Shown in pieces: positions 1 through 7,867 of a stretch of DNA of 19,695 nucleotides; within the stretch, counting starts at the first letter, position 1, and each line of letters begins with the position of its first letter. A program made the translations under genes and the position numbers. Source of the DNA: JAAZNO01 sp012798275 (GTDB taxonomy: Bacteria > Chloroflexota > Anaerolineae > B4-G1 > SLSP01); contig DAOPQD010000064.1 in assembly GCA_035347995.1 (NCBI GenBank), positions 1 through 19,695 on the forward strand. The letters run 5' to 3'. The notes below the pieces were generated by a model that was given only the letters and a program-made list of their open reading frames with translations, had not been told where the DNA came from and searched no databases.

Positions 1-16
1 TAGAGGAGGACGCAGC

Positions 17-1651
17 ATGGCTTCTGGGACAAATCTTAAATGGTGGCAACGGGGCGCTATTTACCAGATCTACCCCCGCAGTTTCAAGGACACCAACGGC
101 GACGGCGTCGGCGACCTGCAAGGCATCATCGAAAAACTCCCCTATCTGGAGCGGTTGGGCGTGGACGCGATTTGGCTCAGCCCCTTCTATCCCTCGCCCA
201 TGGCGGATTTTGGCTATGATGTGGCGGATTATTGCAACGTAGATCCGCTCTTTGGCGACCTGGAGATTTTCGACCGGCTCGTGGCTGAGACGCACGCCCG
301 CGGGATGAAGCTCATCATTGACTGGGTGCCCAATCACACCTCGGATCAGCACCCGTGGTTCATCGAGAGCCGCAGCAGCCGCGATAATCCCAAGCGCGAC
401 TGGTATATCTGGCGCGATCCCAGGCCCGATGGCAGCCTGCCCAACAACTGGGGCAGCTTCTTTGGCGGCCCGGCGTGGACGTTCGATCCGCAGACGGGGC
501 AATATTACCTGCATCAGTTTGTCCAGGAACAGCCGGAGCTCAACTGGCGCAATCCCGAGGTCAAGGCGGCGATGCTGGAGACGCTGCGCTTCTGGATGCG
601 GCGCGGGGTGGACGGCTTCCGCATGGATGTGATCGGCCTCATCATCAAGGACGCCGAGTTGCGGGACAACCCGATCAATCCGCACGCGCCCGCCGATTTG
701 CCGGCAAACGATCTCTTCAGACGGCTGCTGCCGGTCTACAACATGGATCAGGACGAAGTTCATGCCGTCATCCGTGAGATTCGGGCGACCCTGGACGAGT
801 TCCCGGATCGCTGCGGCATCGGCGAGCTGTGGGGGCCGCTGGATCGGTGGATCAAGTATTATGGTGAGCACGGCGAGGAGCTGCAGCTGCCCTTCAACTT
901 CCGCCTCATGGATGGGATGGGGCTCAGCAGCATGACCTGGGACGCGCAGGCGTTGCGGGAAGTGGTGGATGCGTTGGAGACGACCCTGCCGGACTTCGCC
1001 TGGCCCAATTACGTGTTGGGCAATCACGATCGCATGAGGTTGGTGACCCGCTTTGGCGGGGAAGCGCAGGCGCGCGTGGCGGCGATGTTGCTGCTCACGC
1101 TGCGGGGGACGCCGACGCTCTACTACGGCGACGAGATTGGCTTGCCCGATGTGCCCATTCCGCCGGAGAAGATCCAGGATCCGCAGGGGCGCAACCTGGG
1201 GCCGGAGCGCAGCCGTGACGTCTGCCGCACGCCGATGCAGTGGGACGCTTCCCCGAACGCGGGCTTCTGCCCGCCGGAGGTGGAGCCGTGGCTGCCGGTG
1301 ACGGCCGACTACAAGACGCGCAACGTCGCCGTGATGTCGCAGGATCCCACTTCCATCTTGACGCTCTATCATCAATTGCTGGCGCTGCGCCAGGAGACGC
1401 CGGCCTTGTTCGGCGGCAGGTATCGCCCGGTGGATGCTGGCGTGCCGTCCGACTGCTACGCCTACGCGCGGGAAGCAGACGGCAGCCGGTATCTCATCGC
1501 CCTCAACTTTGCGGCTGAGCCGCGTACTCTCGCCCTCGCAGAAGCAGAGGCGGGGCGGATCCTGCTTTCCACGCATCTGGATCGGGAGGAACCGGTGACC
1601 CTCGGGGCGCTGCAGCTGCGGGCGCATGAGGGTGTGATCATCGCGCTGTGA
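17..1651 (+). CDS. GH13 alpha-glucosidase / oligo-1,6-glucosidase-type enzyme (first copy)
   Basis: A 544-residue cytoplasmic glycoside hydrolase of family 13, without a signal peptide, expected to hydrolyse or transglycosylate alpha-glucosidic bonds of small malto- or isomalto-oligosaccharides, trehalose or sucrose. The N-terminus reads LKWWQRGAIYQIYPRSF, typical of the oligo-1,6-glucosidase/trehalose synthase branch. The catalytic triad is visible: nucleophile D204 in GFRMD, acid/base E270 in GIGELWG, and D338 in the NHD motif. Other GH13 landmarks are DWVPNHTSDQH and TLRGTPTLYYGDEIG. The length matches the branch (about 530-580). GAGGAGG at 3-9 gives a good ribosome site for the ATG at 17. 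It is the first gene seen of a same-strand sugar cluster and is closely related to the GH13 gene at 3133. Exact substrate cannot be read from the sequence. Confidence 0.93.
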   Translation: MASGTNLKWWQRGAIYQIYPRSFKDTNGDGVGDLQGIIEKLPYLERLGVDAIWLSPFYPSPMADFGYDVADYCNVDPLFGDLEIFDRLVAETHARGMKLIIDWVPNHTSDQHPWFIESRSSRDNPKRDWYIWRDPRPDGSLPNNWGSFFGGPAWTFDPQTGQYYLHQFVQEQPELNWRNPEVKAAMLETLRFWMRRGVDGFRMDVIGLIIKDAELRDNPINPHAPADLPANDLFRRLLPVYNMDQDEVHAVIREIRATLDEFPDRCGIGELWGPLDRWIKYYGEHGEELQLPFNFRLMDGMGLSSMTWDAQALREVVDALETTLPDFAWPNYVLGNHDRMRLVTRFGGEAQARVAAMLLLTLRGTPTLYYGDEIGLPDVPIPPEKIQDPQGRNLGPERSRDVCRTPMQWDASPNAGFCPPEVEPWLPVTADYKTRNVAVMSQDPTSILTLYHQLLALRQETPALFGGRYRPVDAGVPSDCYAYAREADGSRYLIALNFAAEPRTLALAEAEAGRILLSTHLDREEPVTLGALQLRAHEGVIIAL

Positions 1652-1657
1652 GGGGGG

Positions 1658-2086
1658 ATGGCTGAAGATCTTGTCACCCGACTTCGGCAGGCTCTGCCGG
1701 CGCTTTTGGCGCCCTTGCCGGTAGACCTCGCTTATCTCTACGGCTCGGTCGTTACCGGCTACGCCACGCCCTTCAGTGATGTGGATATAGGGGTGGTGCT
1801 GGCAACTTTGCCGGCTCCCAGGGAACGGCTGGGCCTGCTTCTGGATCTTGAGGCCTGGCTGGCTGAAAACTGTCAGATTCCCAACGCGGATGTGCGCATC
1901 CTGAACGACGCGCCGTTGATCTTTCGCGGCAAGGTGGTCACGGAGGGGGTGCTGCTCTACGCGCGGGATGAGGAAGTGCGGGTAGCTTTTGAGGTCGAGA
2001 CCCGCATGCGTTACTTCGATTATCGGCCCATTCACGACCAATTGCAGGCGGCCTTCTTTGCCGATTTACGCGAGCGAGGAGTATGA
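1658..2086 (+). CDS. MNT-type nucleotidyltransferase domain protein (orphan)
   Basis: A 142-residue protein with the minimal nucleotidyltransferase signature: GS at residues 29-30 (LYGSVVTGYATPFSD), metal-binding D41 and D43 in SDVD, and a further Asp in NADVRIL. In this family (COG1669/COG1708-like) such proteins transfer a nucleotide to a protein partner and often act as antitoxin to a HEPN protein. No HEPN-type ORF flanks it: it lies 6 bp after the GH13 stop and overlaps the next gene in an ATGA junction at 2083-2086. The ATG is preceded directly by a G-run with almost no spacing, so initiation probably depends on coupling to the upstream gene. The fold is secure, the biological role is not. 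Confidence 0.8.
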   Translation: MAEDLVTRLRQALPALLAPLPVDLAYLYGSVVTGYATPFSDVDIGVVLATLPAPRERLGLLLDLEAWLAENCQIPNADVRILNDAPLIFRGKVVTEGVLLYARDEEVRVAFEVETRMRYFDYRPIHDQLQAAFFADLRERGV

Positions 2087-2088
2087 GA

Positions 2089-3009
2089 ATGCAGCTCACG
2101 CGCTATCCCCAGAACCCGGTGATGCTGCCCGATCCGACCTCGGATTGGGAGACGTACAACGTCTTCAATCCCGCCGTCGTCTATGACAACGGCCTGTTTC
2201 ACATGTGGTATCGCGCGCAGGGGCTGGATTGGATCAGCCGCATCGGGTATGCCGTGAGCGCGGACGGCGTGCACTGGAACCGGCTGCGGCGTCCGGTGCT
2301 GGGGCCGCACGACGGGACCGATTCGCGGGGCCTGGAAGACCCGCGTGTGGTCAAGCTCGACGGTGAGTTCCTCATGACCTACACGGCGTATGGCCGGGAG
2401 TACTTTGGGGCGCGGCCGACGCACGCCGGGGGTGGCATCCTGCCCATGGTTGCGCGTAGTCAGAACGGCATTATATGGGAGCGGCTCGGGCCGCTCGTGC
2501 GCGGCGAGGATAACAAGGATCACGCCCTGTTCCCGCGGCGGATTGGCGGACGTTACGTCGCCTTCCATCGCCGTTGGCCCACCATCTGGCTGGCCTGCAG
2601 CGATGACCTCCTCACCTGGCGGGAAGCCGACATGGCGCCGGTTTTTGGTCCGCGCCAGGAAAACACCTGGGATCACCAAAGCGTCGGCGGCAACGGCGTT
2701 CCCATCGAGACGGAGCACGGTTGGCTGATGTTCTACCACGGCTACGATCAGCGGCACATCTACCACATCGGCGTGGCGCTGCTCGATCTCGACGATCCCA
2801 CGCGGGTTGTGCGGCGTCCCAAGGCCTCCATCTTCTGGCCTGAGGAGCTCTGGGAGCTGCGCGGCGACGTGCCCAACGTCGTCTTCTCGTGCGCTAACAT
2901 CGTCGTAGGAGACACCGTCTACGTGTACTACGGCGGCGGCGATCACGTGATCGGTCTGGCGACATGCCCCCTGGCGGAACTGGTGGATTTTGTGCTCCAT
3001 GGGGAGTGA
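2089..3009 (+). CDS. GH130 family beta-mannoside phosphorylase/glycosidase
   Basis: A 306-residue five-bladed beta-propeller enzyme of the GH130 type. The hallmark is RGLEDPRVVKLDGEF, with the family's proposed catalytic Asp at about residue 84. Repeated blade motifs include HMWYRAQG, MTYTAYG, and WLMFYHGYD near the middle. GH130 enzymes phosphorolyse or hydrolyse beta-1,2- or beta-1,4-linked mannosides. Two starts are possible: ATG 2083 lies only 2 nt after AGGAG (2076-2080), while ATG 2089 has an 8-nt spacing and is preferred. The ORF is translationally coupled to the nucleotidyltransferase. Its position between two GH13 genes suggests a cytoplasmic oligosaccharide-degrading operon. Subfamily and linkage are unknown. 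Confidence 0.88.
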   Translation: MQLTRYPQNPVMLPDPTSDWETYNVFNPAVVYDNGLFHMWYRAQGLDWISRIGYAVSADGVHWNRLRRPVLGPHDGTDSRGLEDPRVVKLDGEFLMTYTAYGREYFGARPTHAGGGILPMVARSQNGIIWERLGPLVRGEDNKDHALFPRRIGGRYVAFHRRWPTIWLACSDDLLTWREADMAPVFGPRQENTWDHQSVGGNGVPIETEHGWLMFYHGYDQRHIYHIGVALLDLDDPTRVVRRPKASIFWPEELWELRGDVPNVVFSCANIVVGDTVYVYYGGGDHVIGLATCPLAELVDFVLHGE

Positions 3010-3105
3010 GAGAGCCGCGCTGAAGCTTATCATCGTCAAGACACCACGGCGCCAAGACACCAGAACGCGAGAAAAAATCTTGGCGCCTTCGTGTGTTTGG
3101 GGTAA
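3010..3105 (+). repeat. Palindromic intergenic repeat (GGCGCCAAGA / TCTTGGCGCC)
   Basis: The gap between the GH130 and second GH13 genes holds a 10-bp perfect inverted repeat: GGCGCCAAGA at 3048-3057 and TCTTGGCGCC at 3078-3087. Imperfect pairing continues outward (ACACCAC against TTCGTGTGT). The sequence has the look of a dispersed non-coding palindrome. Its right edge (GGTAAATG) provides an in-frame ATG at 3106 that may not be the true start of the next gene. Confidence 0.6.
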
Positions 3106-3132
3106 ATGATCATCATAACAGGAATTGACGTT

Positions 3133-4851
3133 GTGGACAATCTCAAATGGTGGCAGAAAGCGGTTTTCTATCAGATTTACCCGCGCAGCTTCGCCGACGG
3201 CAACGGCGACGGGATCGGCGACCTGCGGGGGATGCTCGAAAAGCTGGATTACCTGGCGGAATTGGGCGTCGAAGGCGTGTGGCTGTCGCCGCACTACCCC
3301 TCGCCGCAGGCCGATTGCGGCTATGACGTGGCGGATTACTGCGACGTGGCTCCCGAATACGGCACGCTGGATGACTTCCGCCTGTTTCTCGAGGCGGCCC
3401 ACAAGCGGGGCATCCGCGTGATCCTGGATATGGTCTTCAATCACACCTCGGATCAACACCGCTGGTTTCTGGAATCGAAATCCAGCCGTGACAATCCCAA
3501 ACGCGATTGGTACATCTGGCGCGATGGGAAAATCGGCCCCGACGGCGAGAAACTTCCACCCAATAACTGGGAGTCGAGTTTCACCGGCCCGGCGTGGGAG
3601 TACGATCCAACGACCGATCAGTGGTACTATCACTTTTTCCTCAAAGAGCAGCCCGATCTCAACTGGCGCAATCCCGAAGTGAAGGCGGCCATGTGGGACG
3701 CCGTGCGCTTCTGGCTCGACATGGGCGTGGATGGATTCCGTCTCGACGCGATTGGCACCATCTTCGAGGACCCCGCTATGCCCGATCACGAGGCAGGATT
3801 CACGCTGCTCGACCTGTATCAGCTGGGGCAGGCAGCGCAGACGGCCGAGGAGCGTCAGGCCGTGAGCGAGAAGTGGGAACTGCTCTTTGCCCATCAGGTG
3901 GATCGGGCCGAGGAGATGCACTCGCTGATGAAGGAGCTGCGGCGTGTGGTGGACGAATACCCCGATCGCGTGCTCGTGGCGGAAGATAGCGACCTGGCTT
4001 ATCATGGGAATGGCGACGACGAGCTGCACCTGGTCTTCAACTTTCCGCTGATGCGCATCGAAGGTCTCCTCACGCCGGCGCACATTCGCAACAATCAGGC
4101 GGAGCGCTTGGCGGCGCTGCCGGAGGGCGCCTGGCCCTGCAACACATTGGGCAATCACGATTCGCCCCGCGTCAAAAGCCGTTATGGGGACGGTGAACAC
4201 GACGACGAGCTCGCCCGCCTGGCTCTGGCGCTCATGCTCACTCTGCGGGGCACGCCTTTCCTCTACAACGGCGAGGAAATCGGCATGACGGACGCCGTTT
4301 TCACCGAGATCGCCCAGCTGCGCGACACTCTGGCTCTGCGCCAATACGAGCTGGCGGTGAGGATGGGCCTTCCCGAGGCGGAGGCAGCCGCGATAGCCTT
4401 CCAGCACACCCGCGACCGCTGCCGCACCCCGCTGCAGTGGGCTGACGCGCCTAACGCCGGCTTCAGTCCCGAGGGCGTGACGACCTGGCTGCCGGTGAAT
4501 CCCAATTATGCCGCCGGCATCAACGTGGCCGGGCAGCAGAACGATCCCGCCTCGATGCTCGCCTTCTATAAGCAGCTGCTCGCGCTGCGCAAGCGGACCC
4601 CCGCCCTCATTGCGGGCGATTACACGCCGCTGCTGGAGGAGCACCCCGATTGTTTCTGCTTCCTGCGCGCGGTCGAAGGGCAGACCTGTCTGGTGGCGCT
4701 CAATTTTTCCGTTCACGCGCACACGCTGACCTTTGAGCAGCTTTGGGCGCCGCGGCTGCTCTTTTCCAGCGCGGGGCGGCGGGAGGTCGGAGATCTGCGG
4801 GCGCTGGAGCTCGCGCCCTTCGAGATCTACCTCGCAGCCGTGGAGCGCTAG
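3133..4851 (+). CDS. GH13 alpha-glucosidase / trehalose-synthase-branch enzyme (second copy)
   Basis: A 572-residue GH13 enzyme (581 if started at ATG 3106) paralogous to the gene at 17-1651; both share LKWWQ, YQIYPRSF, NHTSDQH and SRDNPKRDWYIWRD. Catalytic residues from the GTG start are D205 (GFRLD), E284 (VLVAED) and D343 (NHD). GTG 3133 is preferred because AGGA at 3120-3123 is 9 nt upstream, whereas ATG 3106 lies in a palindromic repeat with a poorly spaced G-run. An insertion of about 50 residues relative to the first copy (around AQLRDTLALRQYELAVRMGL) precedes the RCRTPLQW motif. It probably works with the GH130 enzyme and first GH13 on imported oligosaccharides. It is followed after 1 bp by the acetyltransferase gene. 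Confidence 0.93.
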   Translation: MDNLKWWQKAVFYQIYPRSFADGNGDGIGDLRGMLEKLDYLAELGVEGVWLSPHYPSPQADCGYDVADYCDVAPEYGTLDDFRLFLEAAHKRGIRVILDMVFNHTSDQHRWFLESKSSRDNPKRDWYIWRDGKIGPDGEKLPPNNWESSFTGPAWEYDPTTDQWYYHFFLKEQPDLNWRNPEVKAAMWDAVRFWLDMGVDGFRLDAIGTIFEDPAMPDHEAGFTLLDLYQLGQAAQTAEERQAVSEKWELLFAHQVDRAEEMHSLMKELRRVVDEYPDRVLVAEDSDLAYHGNGDDELHLVFNFPLMRIEGLLTPAHIRNNQAERLAALPEGAWPCNTLGNHDSPRVKSRYGDGEHDDELARLALALMLTLRGTPFLYNGEEIGMTDAVFTEIAQLRDTLALRQYELAVRMGLPEAEAAAIAFQHTRDRCRTPLQWADAPNAGFSPEGVTTWLPVNPNYAAGINVAGQQNDPASMLAFYKQLLALRKRTPALIAGDYTPLLEEHPDCFCFLRAVEGQTCLVALNFSVHAHTLTFEQLWAPRLLFSSAGRREVGDLRALELAPFEIYLAAVER

Positions 4852-4852
4852 G

Positions 4853-5443
4853 ATGAATCTCTGGCGCGGCGTGAATGTTCGGCTGCGGGGCATCGAGCCG
4901 GAAGATGCGGAGACCTTCTACGCCTGGGACAGCGCGGAGACGGAGACGGCCCGCATGGTGGAGTGGGTGTGGCCCGCCGGGTCGCTGGCGCAAGCCCGAC
5001 AGTGGGCGGAAAGGCGCGCTACCGAGGAGTCCAGGAACGACGAATTCTTCTTCGCCATCGAGAACGCCGAGGGCCGGCTCGTCGGCGTGATCAACACCCA
5101 CAGCTGCGACCGTCGGGTGGGGAGCTTCAAGTACGGCGTCTCCGTCGCTCCTGCCTTCCGTGGACGGGGCTACGCGACGGAAGCGGTCCTCCTCGTGTTG
5201 CGCTATTTCTTCGATGAGCTCCGCTATCAGAAAGCCACTGCTGAGGTCTACGCCTACAACGAGAGATCGGCGCGATTCCATGAGCGGTTGGGCTTCGTGC
5301 AGGAGGGGCGCATTCGACGGGTAGTCTTCTCGCAGGGGCGGCACTTCGACCTGCTCGTTTTCGGCATGACGGTGGAGGAATTTCACGCGCGCTATCCGCG
5401 GTCCACTGAGGAAGACTGGCTACAACGGTGCCTGGCGCGCTGA
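4853..5443 (+). CDS. GNAT family N-acetyltransferase (RimJ/RimL-like)
   Basis: A 196-residue acetyltransferase. It begins NVRLRGIEPEDAETFYAW, the usual RimJ/RimL-type N-terminus, and has the acetyl-CoA pyrophosphate loop RGRGYA at residues 103-108 within VAPAFRGRGYATEAV. Motif B is recognisable as VYAYNERSARFHERLGF followed by a QEGRIRR strand. The start ATG is 1 bp after the GH13 stop, so the gene is probably translationally coupled to the sugar operon. The family acetylates amino groups of proteins or small molecules; substrate unknown. A longer in-frame extension starting at 4733 overlaps GH13 coding sequence and is rejected. Confidence 0.87.
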   Translation: MNLWRGVNVRLRGIEPEDAETFYAWDSAETETARMVEWVWPAGSLAQARQWAERRATEESRNDEFFFAIENAEGRLVGVINTHSCDRRVGSFKYGVSVAPAFRGRGYATEAVLLVLRYFFDELRYQKATAEVYAYNERSARFHERLGFVQEGRIRRVVFSQGRHFDLLVFGMTVEEFHARYPRSTEEDWLQRCLAR

Positions 5444-5496
5444 AACGTGAGGTCTTGATCCGGCCTTCAGTGCGGGATGCGGATGATTGGAGGACA

Positions 5497-6342
5497 ATGC
5501 CTGCTATCACTTGCCTTGTAGATAACTCCGTGAGGTACAGCAGCCACCTTTGGGGCGAGCATGGTTTGTCTTTTTGGATTGCTACGGCGGAGGGCTCTGT
5601 GCTGCTGGACACCGGGCAGAGCGGTACGGTCTTGCTGCACAATCTCGACACGTTGCAGCTGGACGCCGGGACGCTGGCAGCGCTGGCGCTGAGCCATGCC
5701 CACTACGATCACACCGGCGGCTTGCCCGCGTTGGCTGAGCGTCTTGCGCCGGGGTTGCCCCTGTACGCCAACGCCGACCTGTTGCGCGAGCGTTTCTCAC
5801 AGAGCACGGGGGAGCGGCGCGCCATTGGTCTGTCGGTGGATCATGCCTGGCTTGCTGCGCGTTTTGCCCTGCATCTGGACGATGCGCCGCAGCAGGTGCT
5901 CCCCGGCGTGTGGACGACCGGCGCGATTACGGAGCGTCCCTATGCCGGTGGCTATGTGCCCCGGCAGGAAATTCGCGCCAGCGCTGGTTATGCCCCCGAT
6001 CCTTACCGCGATGACCTCTCGCTGGTCGTGGAAGGTTCTGCGGGGTTGATCGTGCTGTGTGGCTGTTGTCATGCCGGATTGCTCAACACGCTGGCGCATG
6101 TGCAGCGGGTTTTTCAACGGCCCATCGTGGCCGTGGCAGGCGGTACCCATCTGATCAGCGCGGATGCTGCCACGCTGGGGATCGTCGTCCAGACGCTGGC
6201 GGGATGGGGGACCCTGCGGCGACTTTACCTCAATCACTGCTCGGGCGATGAGGCAATGTACACCCTTCGCCAGGCGCTGGGCGGGGAGGTGGTGCGTCCG
6301 TGTCCGGCAGGGACGGCGCTGGAATGGGACGTTGGGGCGTGA
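5497..6342 (+). CDS. MBL-fold metallohydrolase (COG1237-like)
   Basis: A 281-residue metallo-beta-lactamase-fold protein. The metal-binding motif is S-H67-A-H69-Y-D71-H72-TGG, followed by CGCCHAGLLNTL (H192), VAGGTHL (H218) and NHCSGDEA (H247). This order matches the COG1237 family, which includes the methanogen protein annotated as a dihydropterin ribofuranosyl-aminobenzene-phosphate synthase. In bacteria the substrate is generally unknown. The ATG at 5497 follows GGAGG (5489-5493, spacing 3). An in-frame GTG at 5428 would overlap the acetyltransferase and lacks a ribosome site. It lies 53 bp after the acetyltransferase, so the same transcript is plausible. Confidence 0.87.
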   Translation: MPAITCLVDNSVRYSSHLWGEHGLSFWIATAEGSVLLDTGQSGTVLLHNLDTLQLDAGTLAALALSHAHYDHTGGLPALAERLAPGLPLYANADLLRERFSQSTGERRAIGLSVDHAWLAARFALHLDDAPQQVLPGVWTTGAITERPYAGGYVPRQEIRASAGYAPDPYRDDLSLVVEGSAGLIVLCGCCHAGLLNTLAHVQRVFQRPIVAVAGGTHLISADAATLGIVVQTLAGWGTLRRLYLNHCSGDEAMYTLRQALGGEVVRPCPAGTALEWDVGA

Positions 6343-6428
6343 CCTTCACGATCGTTCGTGCAAGGCGAGCGCGATCACGCCTGCGCCGGCTTTGAGATCA
6401 CATGGCCGCGCGCCTGAGGAGCAATTCC

Positions 6429-6923
6429 ATGGAACCTCTCTTACCGATTACCTACCGACCCATTGGCGTCTTGCATACGCCGTTTCAGGAGCCTGTCGGG
6501 ATGCCCATCCAGGCGGCGTGCGCCGTTGGGACGCGCGGCACGGCGGAACTCTACCCGGAGTTCGAGGAGGCGTTGCAGGACCTGGAAGGCTTCTCGCACC
6601 TGATCCTGCTGTACCATCTCCATCGCGCGGCGTCACCTCGCCTGCGGGTGACGCCGTTTCTGGATACCGAGCTGCGCGGCGTCTTTGCCACCCGCGCCCC
6701 GGCGCGCCCTAATCCGCTGGGCCTGTCGGTCGTGCGTCTGCTGGAGCGCGCGGGGTGCGTCCTCTACCTGGAAAATCTGGACATGCTGGACGGCACGCCG
6801 CTGCTGGACATCAAGCCCTACATTCCGGATTTCGACAGCTGCACTGTGGAACGGCTGGGATGGTACGAACAGCGACGCGGCCATTTGCCGCTTCCCAGCG
6901 CCGATGACAGGTTCAGCCGCTGA
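6429..6923 (+). CDS. trmO: tRNA (t6A37) N6-methyltransferase TrmO
   Basis: A 164-residue protein of the TrmO/TsaA (UPF0066, YaeB) family, an SAM-dependent beta-barrel methyltransferase that forms m6t6A at position 37 of certain tRNAs. Diagnostic segments are YRPIGVLHTPF at the N-terminus, FATRAPARPNPLGLSVVRLL in the centre and LDGTPLLDIKPYIPDFD near the end. ATG 6429 is chosen because GAGGAG (6416-6421) is 7 nt upstream; an in-frame ATG at 6402 would add nine residues without a good ribosome site. The length suits the single-domain bacterial and archaeal form, shorter than E. coli TrmO. It follows the MBL gene after 86 bp. Confidence 0.92.
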   Translation: MEPLLPITYRPIGVLHTPFQEPVGMPIQAACAVGTRGTAELYPEFEEALQDLEGFSHLILLYHLHRAASPRLRVTPFLDTELRGVFATRAPARPNPLGLSVVRLLERAGCVLYLENLDMLDGTPLLDIKPYIPDFDSCTVERLGWYEQRRGHLPLPSADDRFSR

Positions 6924-7126
6924 GAGCTCCTGCTGCAGGGGCCGATTTCCGGCGCCGACGACAGAGCTGAAGATCCGACGAGCCCGTCAGTGAGGGGGCG
7001 CGTCACTTCATGGTTGAAGCAGGGGGAGCTCCACATGTGCCGCGCGGAAGAGCGTGAAATCTACTGCGGTGATCTTTTGTGAATTATGCTAAATTCAGAG
7101 ATGTTTTATGCAATAGAAAATGCCCC
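6924..7126 (+). other. Intergenic region after trmO, no gene seen
   Basis: No credible ORF, RNA gene or strong terminator was recognised here. The sequence turns markedly AT-rich from about 7070, immediately upstream of the promoter at 7127, which is compatible with an UP-like element. Otherwise nothing is evident. Confidence 0.5.
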
Positions 7127-7154
7127 TTGACAGAATTCCGGTTTCTTTTACAAT
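7127..7154 (+). promoter_or_regulatory. Near-consensus sigma-70 promoter
   Basis: TTGACA at 7127-7132 is a perfect -35, followed after 16 bp by TACAAT at 7149-7154 (one mismatch to TATAAT). The upstream flank is AT-rich. The predicted start of transcription is near 7161. The promoter would drive the secreted protein at 7219 and possibly the FKBP lipoprotein. Because it contains the upstream in-frame ATG 7120, it also argues against that ATG as a start codon. Confidence 0.8.
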
Positions 7155-7170
7155 TCCTGCCTTGTTAGTC

Positions 7171-7197
7171 ATCGCCGGATCAAATGGATCCGGCGAT
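7171..7197 (+). promoter_or_regulatory. Perfect hairpin in the 5' leader
   Basis: ATCGCCGGATC (7171-7181) and GATCCGGCGAT (7187-7197) form an 11-bp perfect stem with a 5-nt loop, about 10 nt after the predicted transcription start and just before the GGGAGG ribosome site at 7204-7209. There is no U-tract, so it is not a classic terminator. It could be an mRNA-stabilising hairpin or an operator for a dimeric repressor. Confidence 0.65.
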
Positions 7198-7218
7198 TCT
7201 ATTGGGAGGCAGAGAACA

Positions 7219-7776
7219 ATGTTGATGAAAAGCGCGTTGCTGTTGACCATGACAGCAACTCTTCTCACCGGAGCCGGTGATTGGGAGCCGGGAACTGGTG
7301 CAGACGCTCCGATACTGGTCGGGATCGCCAGCCAGTACGGACCGGGCCGCATGGAGGCGACCATCCAGGTGCGGCAGGCGGGCCGAACGGCTTTCACGTT
7401 GCCCACCCCGTTGCCGCAGGCCGAGGTCTACTTTGCAACGCTTGATTGCCGTGATATCGGCAGCTGGTTCGAGATGCGGCGCGCCGACGTGGACGAGAAC
7501 GGCGCGCCTTACCCCTGGGAAACCGCGTATGCCGTTGATTGCGCCGGTCTGGCCGACGGCGGGATTGGCTTCATGCTCTTTAACCGCCACACGCCGATGA
7601 GCCAGCGCGTGGCCGAGGAGTGGCTTCGGCGCGTGCACACCGGGGAGTATCAGCCGGTCTTCGTGGCGGAAGTGGATTATCCGACCGCGGTACGCTGGAA
7701 TACCGTTGGCCGCGGCATGAGGGTGGAATTACGCCGCCTCACACCGTCGCCCCTGGACCTGCCCGTCGCGCCGTGA
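7219..7776 (+). CDS. Secreted protein, possible double-psi beta-barrel (RlpA-like) fold
   Basis: A 185-residue predicted exported protein. The start ATG 7219 follows GGGAGG by 9 nt. The N-terminus MLMKSALLLTMTATLLTGAG looks like a cleavable signal peptide. Two cysteines, C77 in TLDCRDIG and C108 in VDCAGLAD, are spaced as a likely disulfide. The pattern GIASQYGPG ... DCRDIG ... VDCAGLAD ... RWNTVGRGMRVELR recalls the DPBB domain of RlpA/expansin-like proteins. No catalytic residue can be assigned with confidence. It has its own strong promoter and is followed after 91 bp by the FKBP lipoprotein, so both may act outside the membrane. Family assignment is tentative. Confidence 0.72.
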   Translation: MLMKSALLLTMTATLLTGAGDWEPGTGADAPILVGIASQYGPGRMEATIQVRQAGRTAFTLPTPLPQAEVYFATLDCRDIGSWFEMRRADVDENGAPYPWETAYAVDCAGLADGGIGFMLFNRHTPMSQRVAEEWLRRVHTGEYQPVFVAEVDYPTAVRWNTVGRGMRVELRRLTPSPLDLPVAP

Positions 7777-7867
7777 GCGCCGGCTGCGCTTGCCGAAAGG
7801 GGATTCCATGCTAAAGTCGTGGACACGTGAAAATCCAGGGGCATTCTCAAGAGAAGGGAGATCATTC

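Noticed and set aside
1658..3009. Considered as an MNT/HEPN toxin-antitoxin pair
   Set aside because: The gene following the nucleotidyltransferase is a GH130 enzyme, and no HEPN Rx4-6H motif was seen in flanking frames.
2032..4893. A 953-codon open frame on the minus strand opposite the GH130 and second GH13 genes
   Set aside because: It is exactly antisense to two clear enzyme genes, has low-complexity composition rich in Arg, His, Val and Gly, and no recognisable domain. Long shadow frames are common in GC-rich DNA.
7120..7218. N-terminal extension of the secreted protein from ATG 7120
   Set aside because: That ATG lies before the -35 box of the promoter and would not be in the transcript; ATG 7219 has a good ribosome site and begins a signal peptide.
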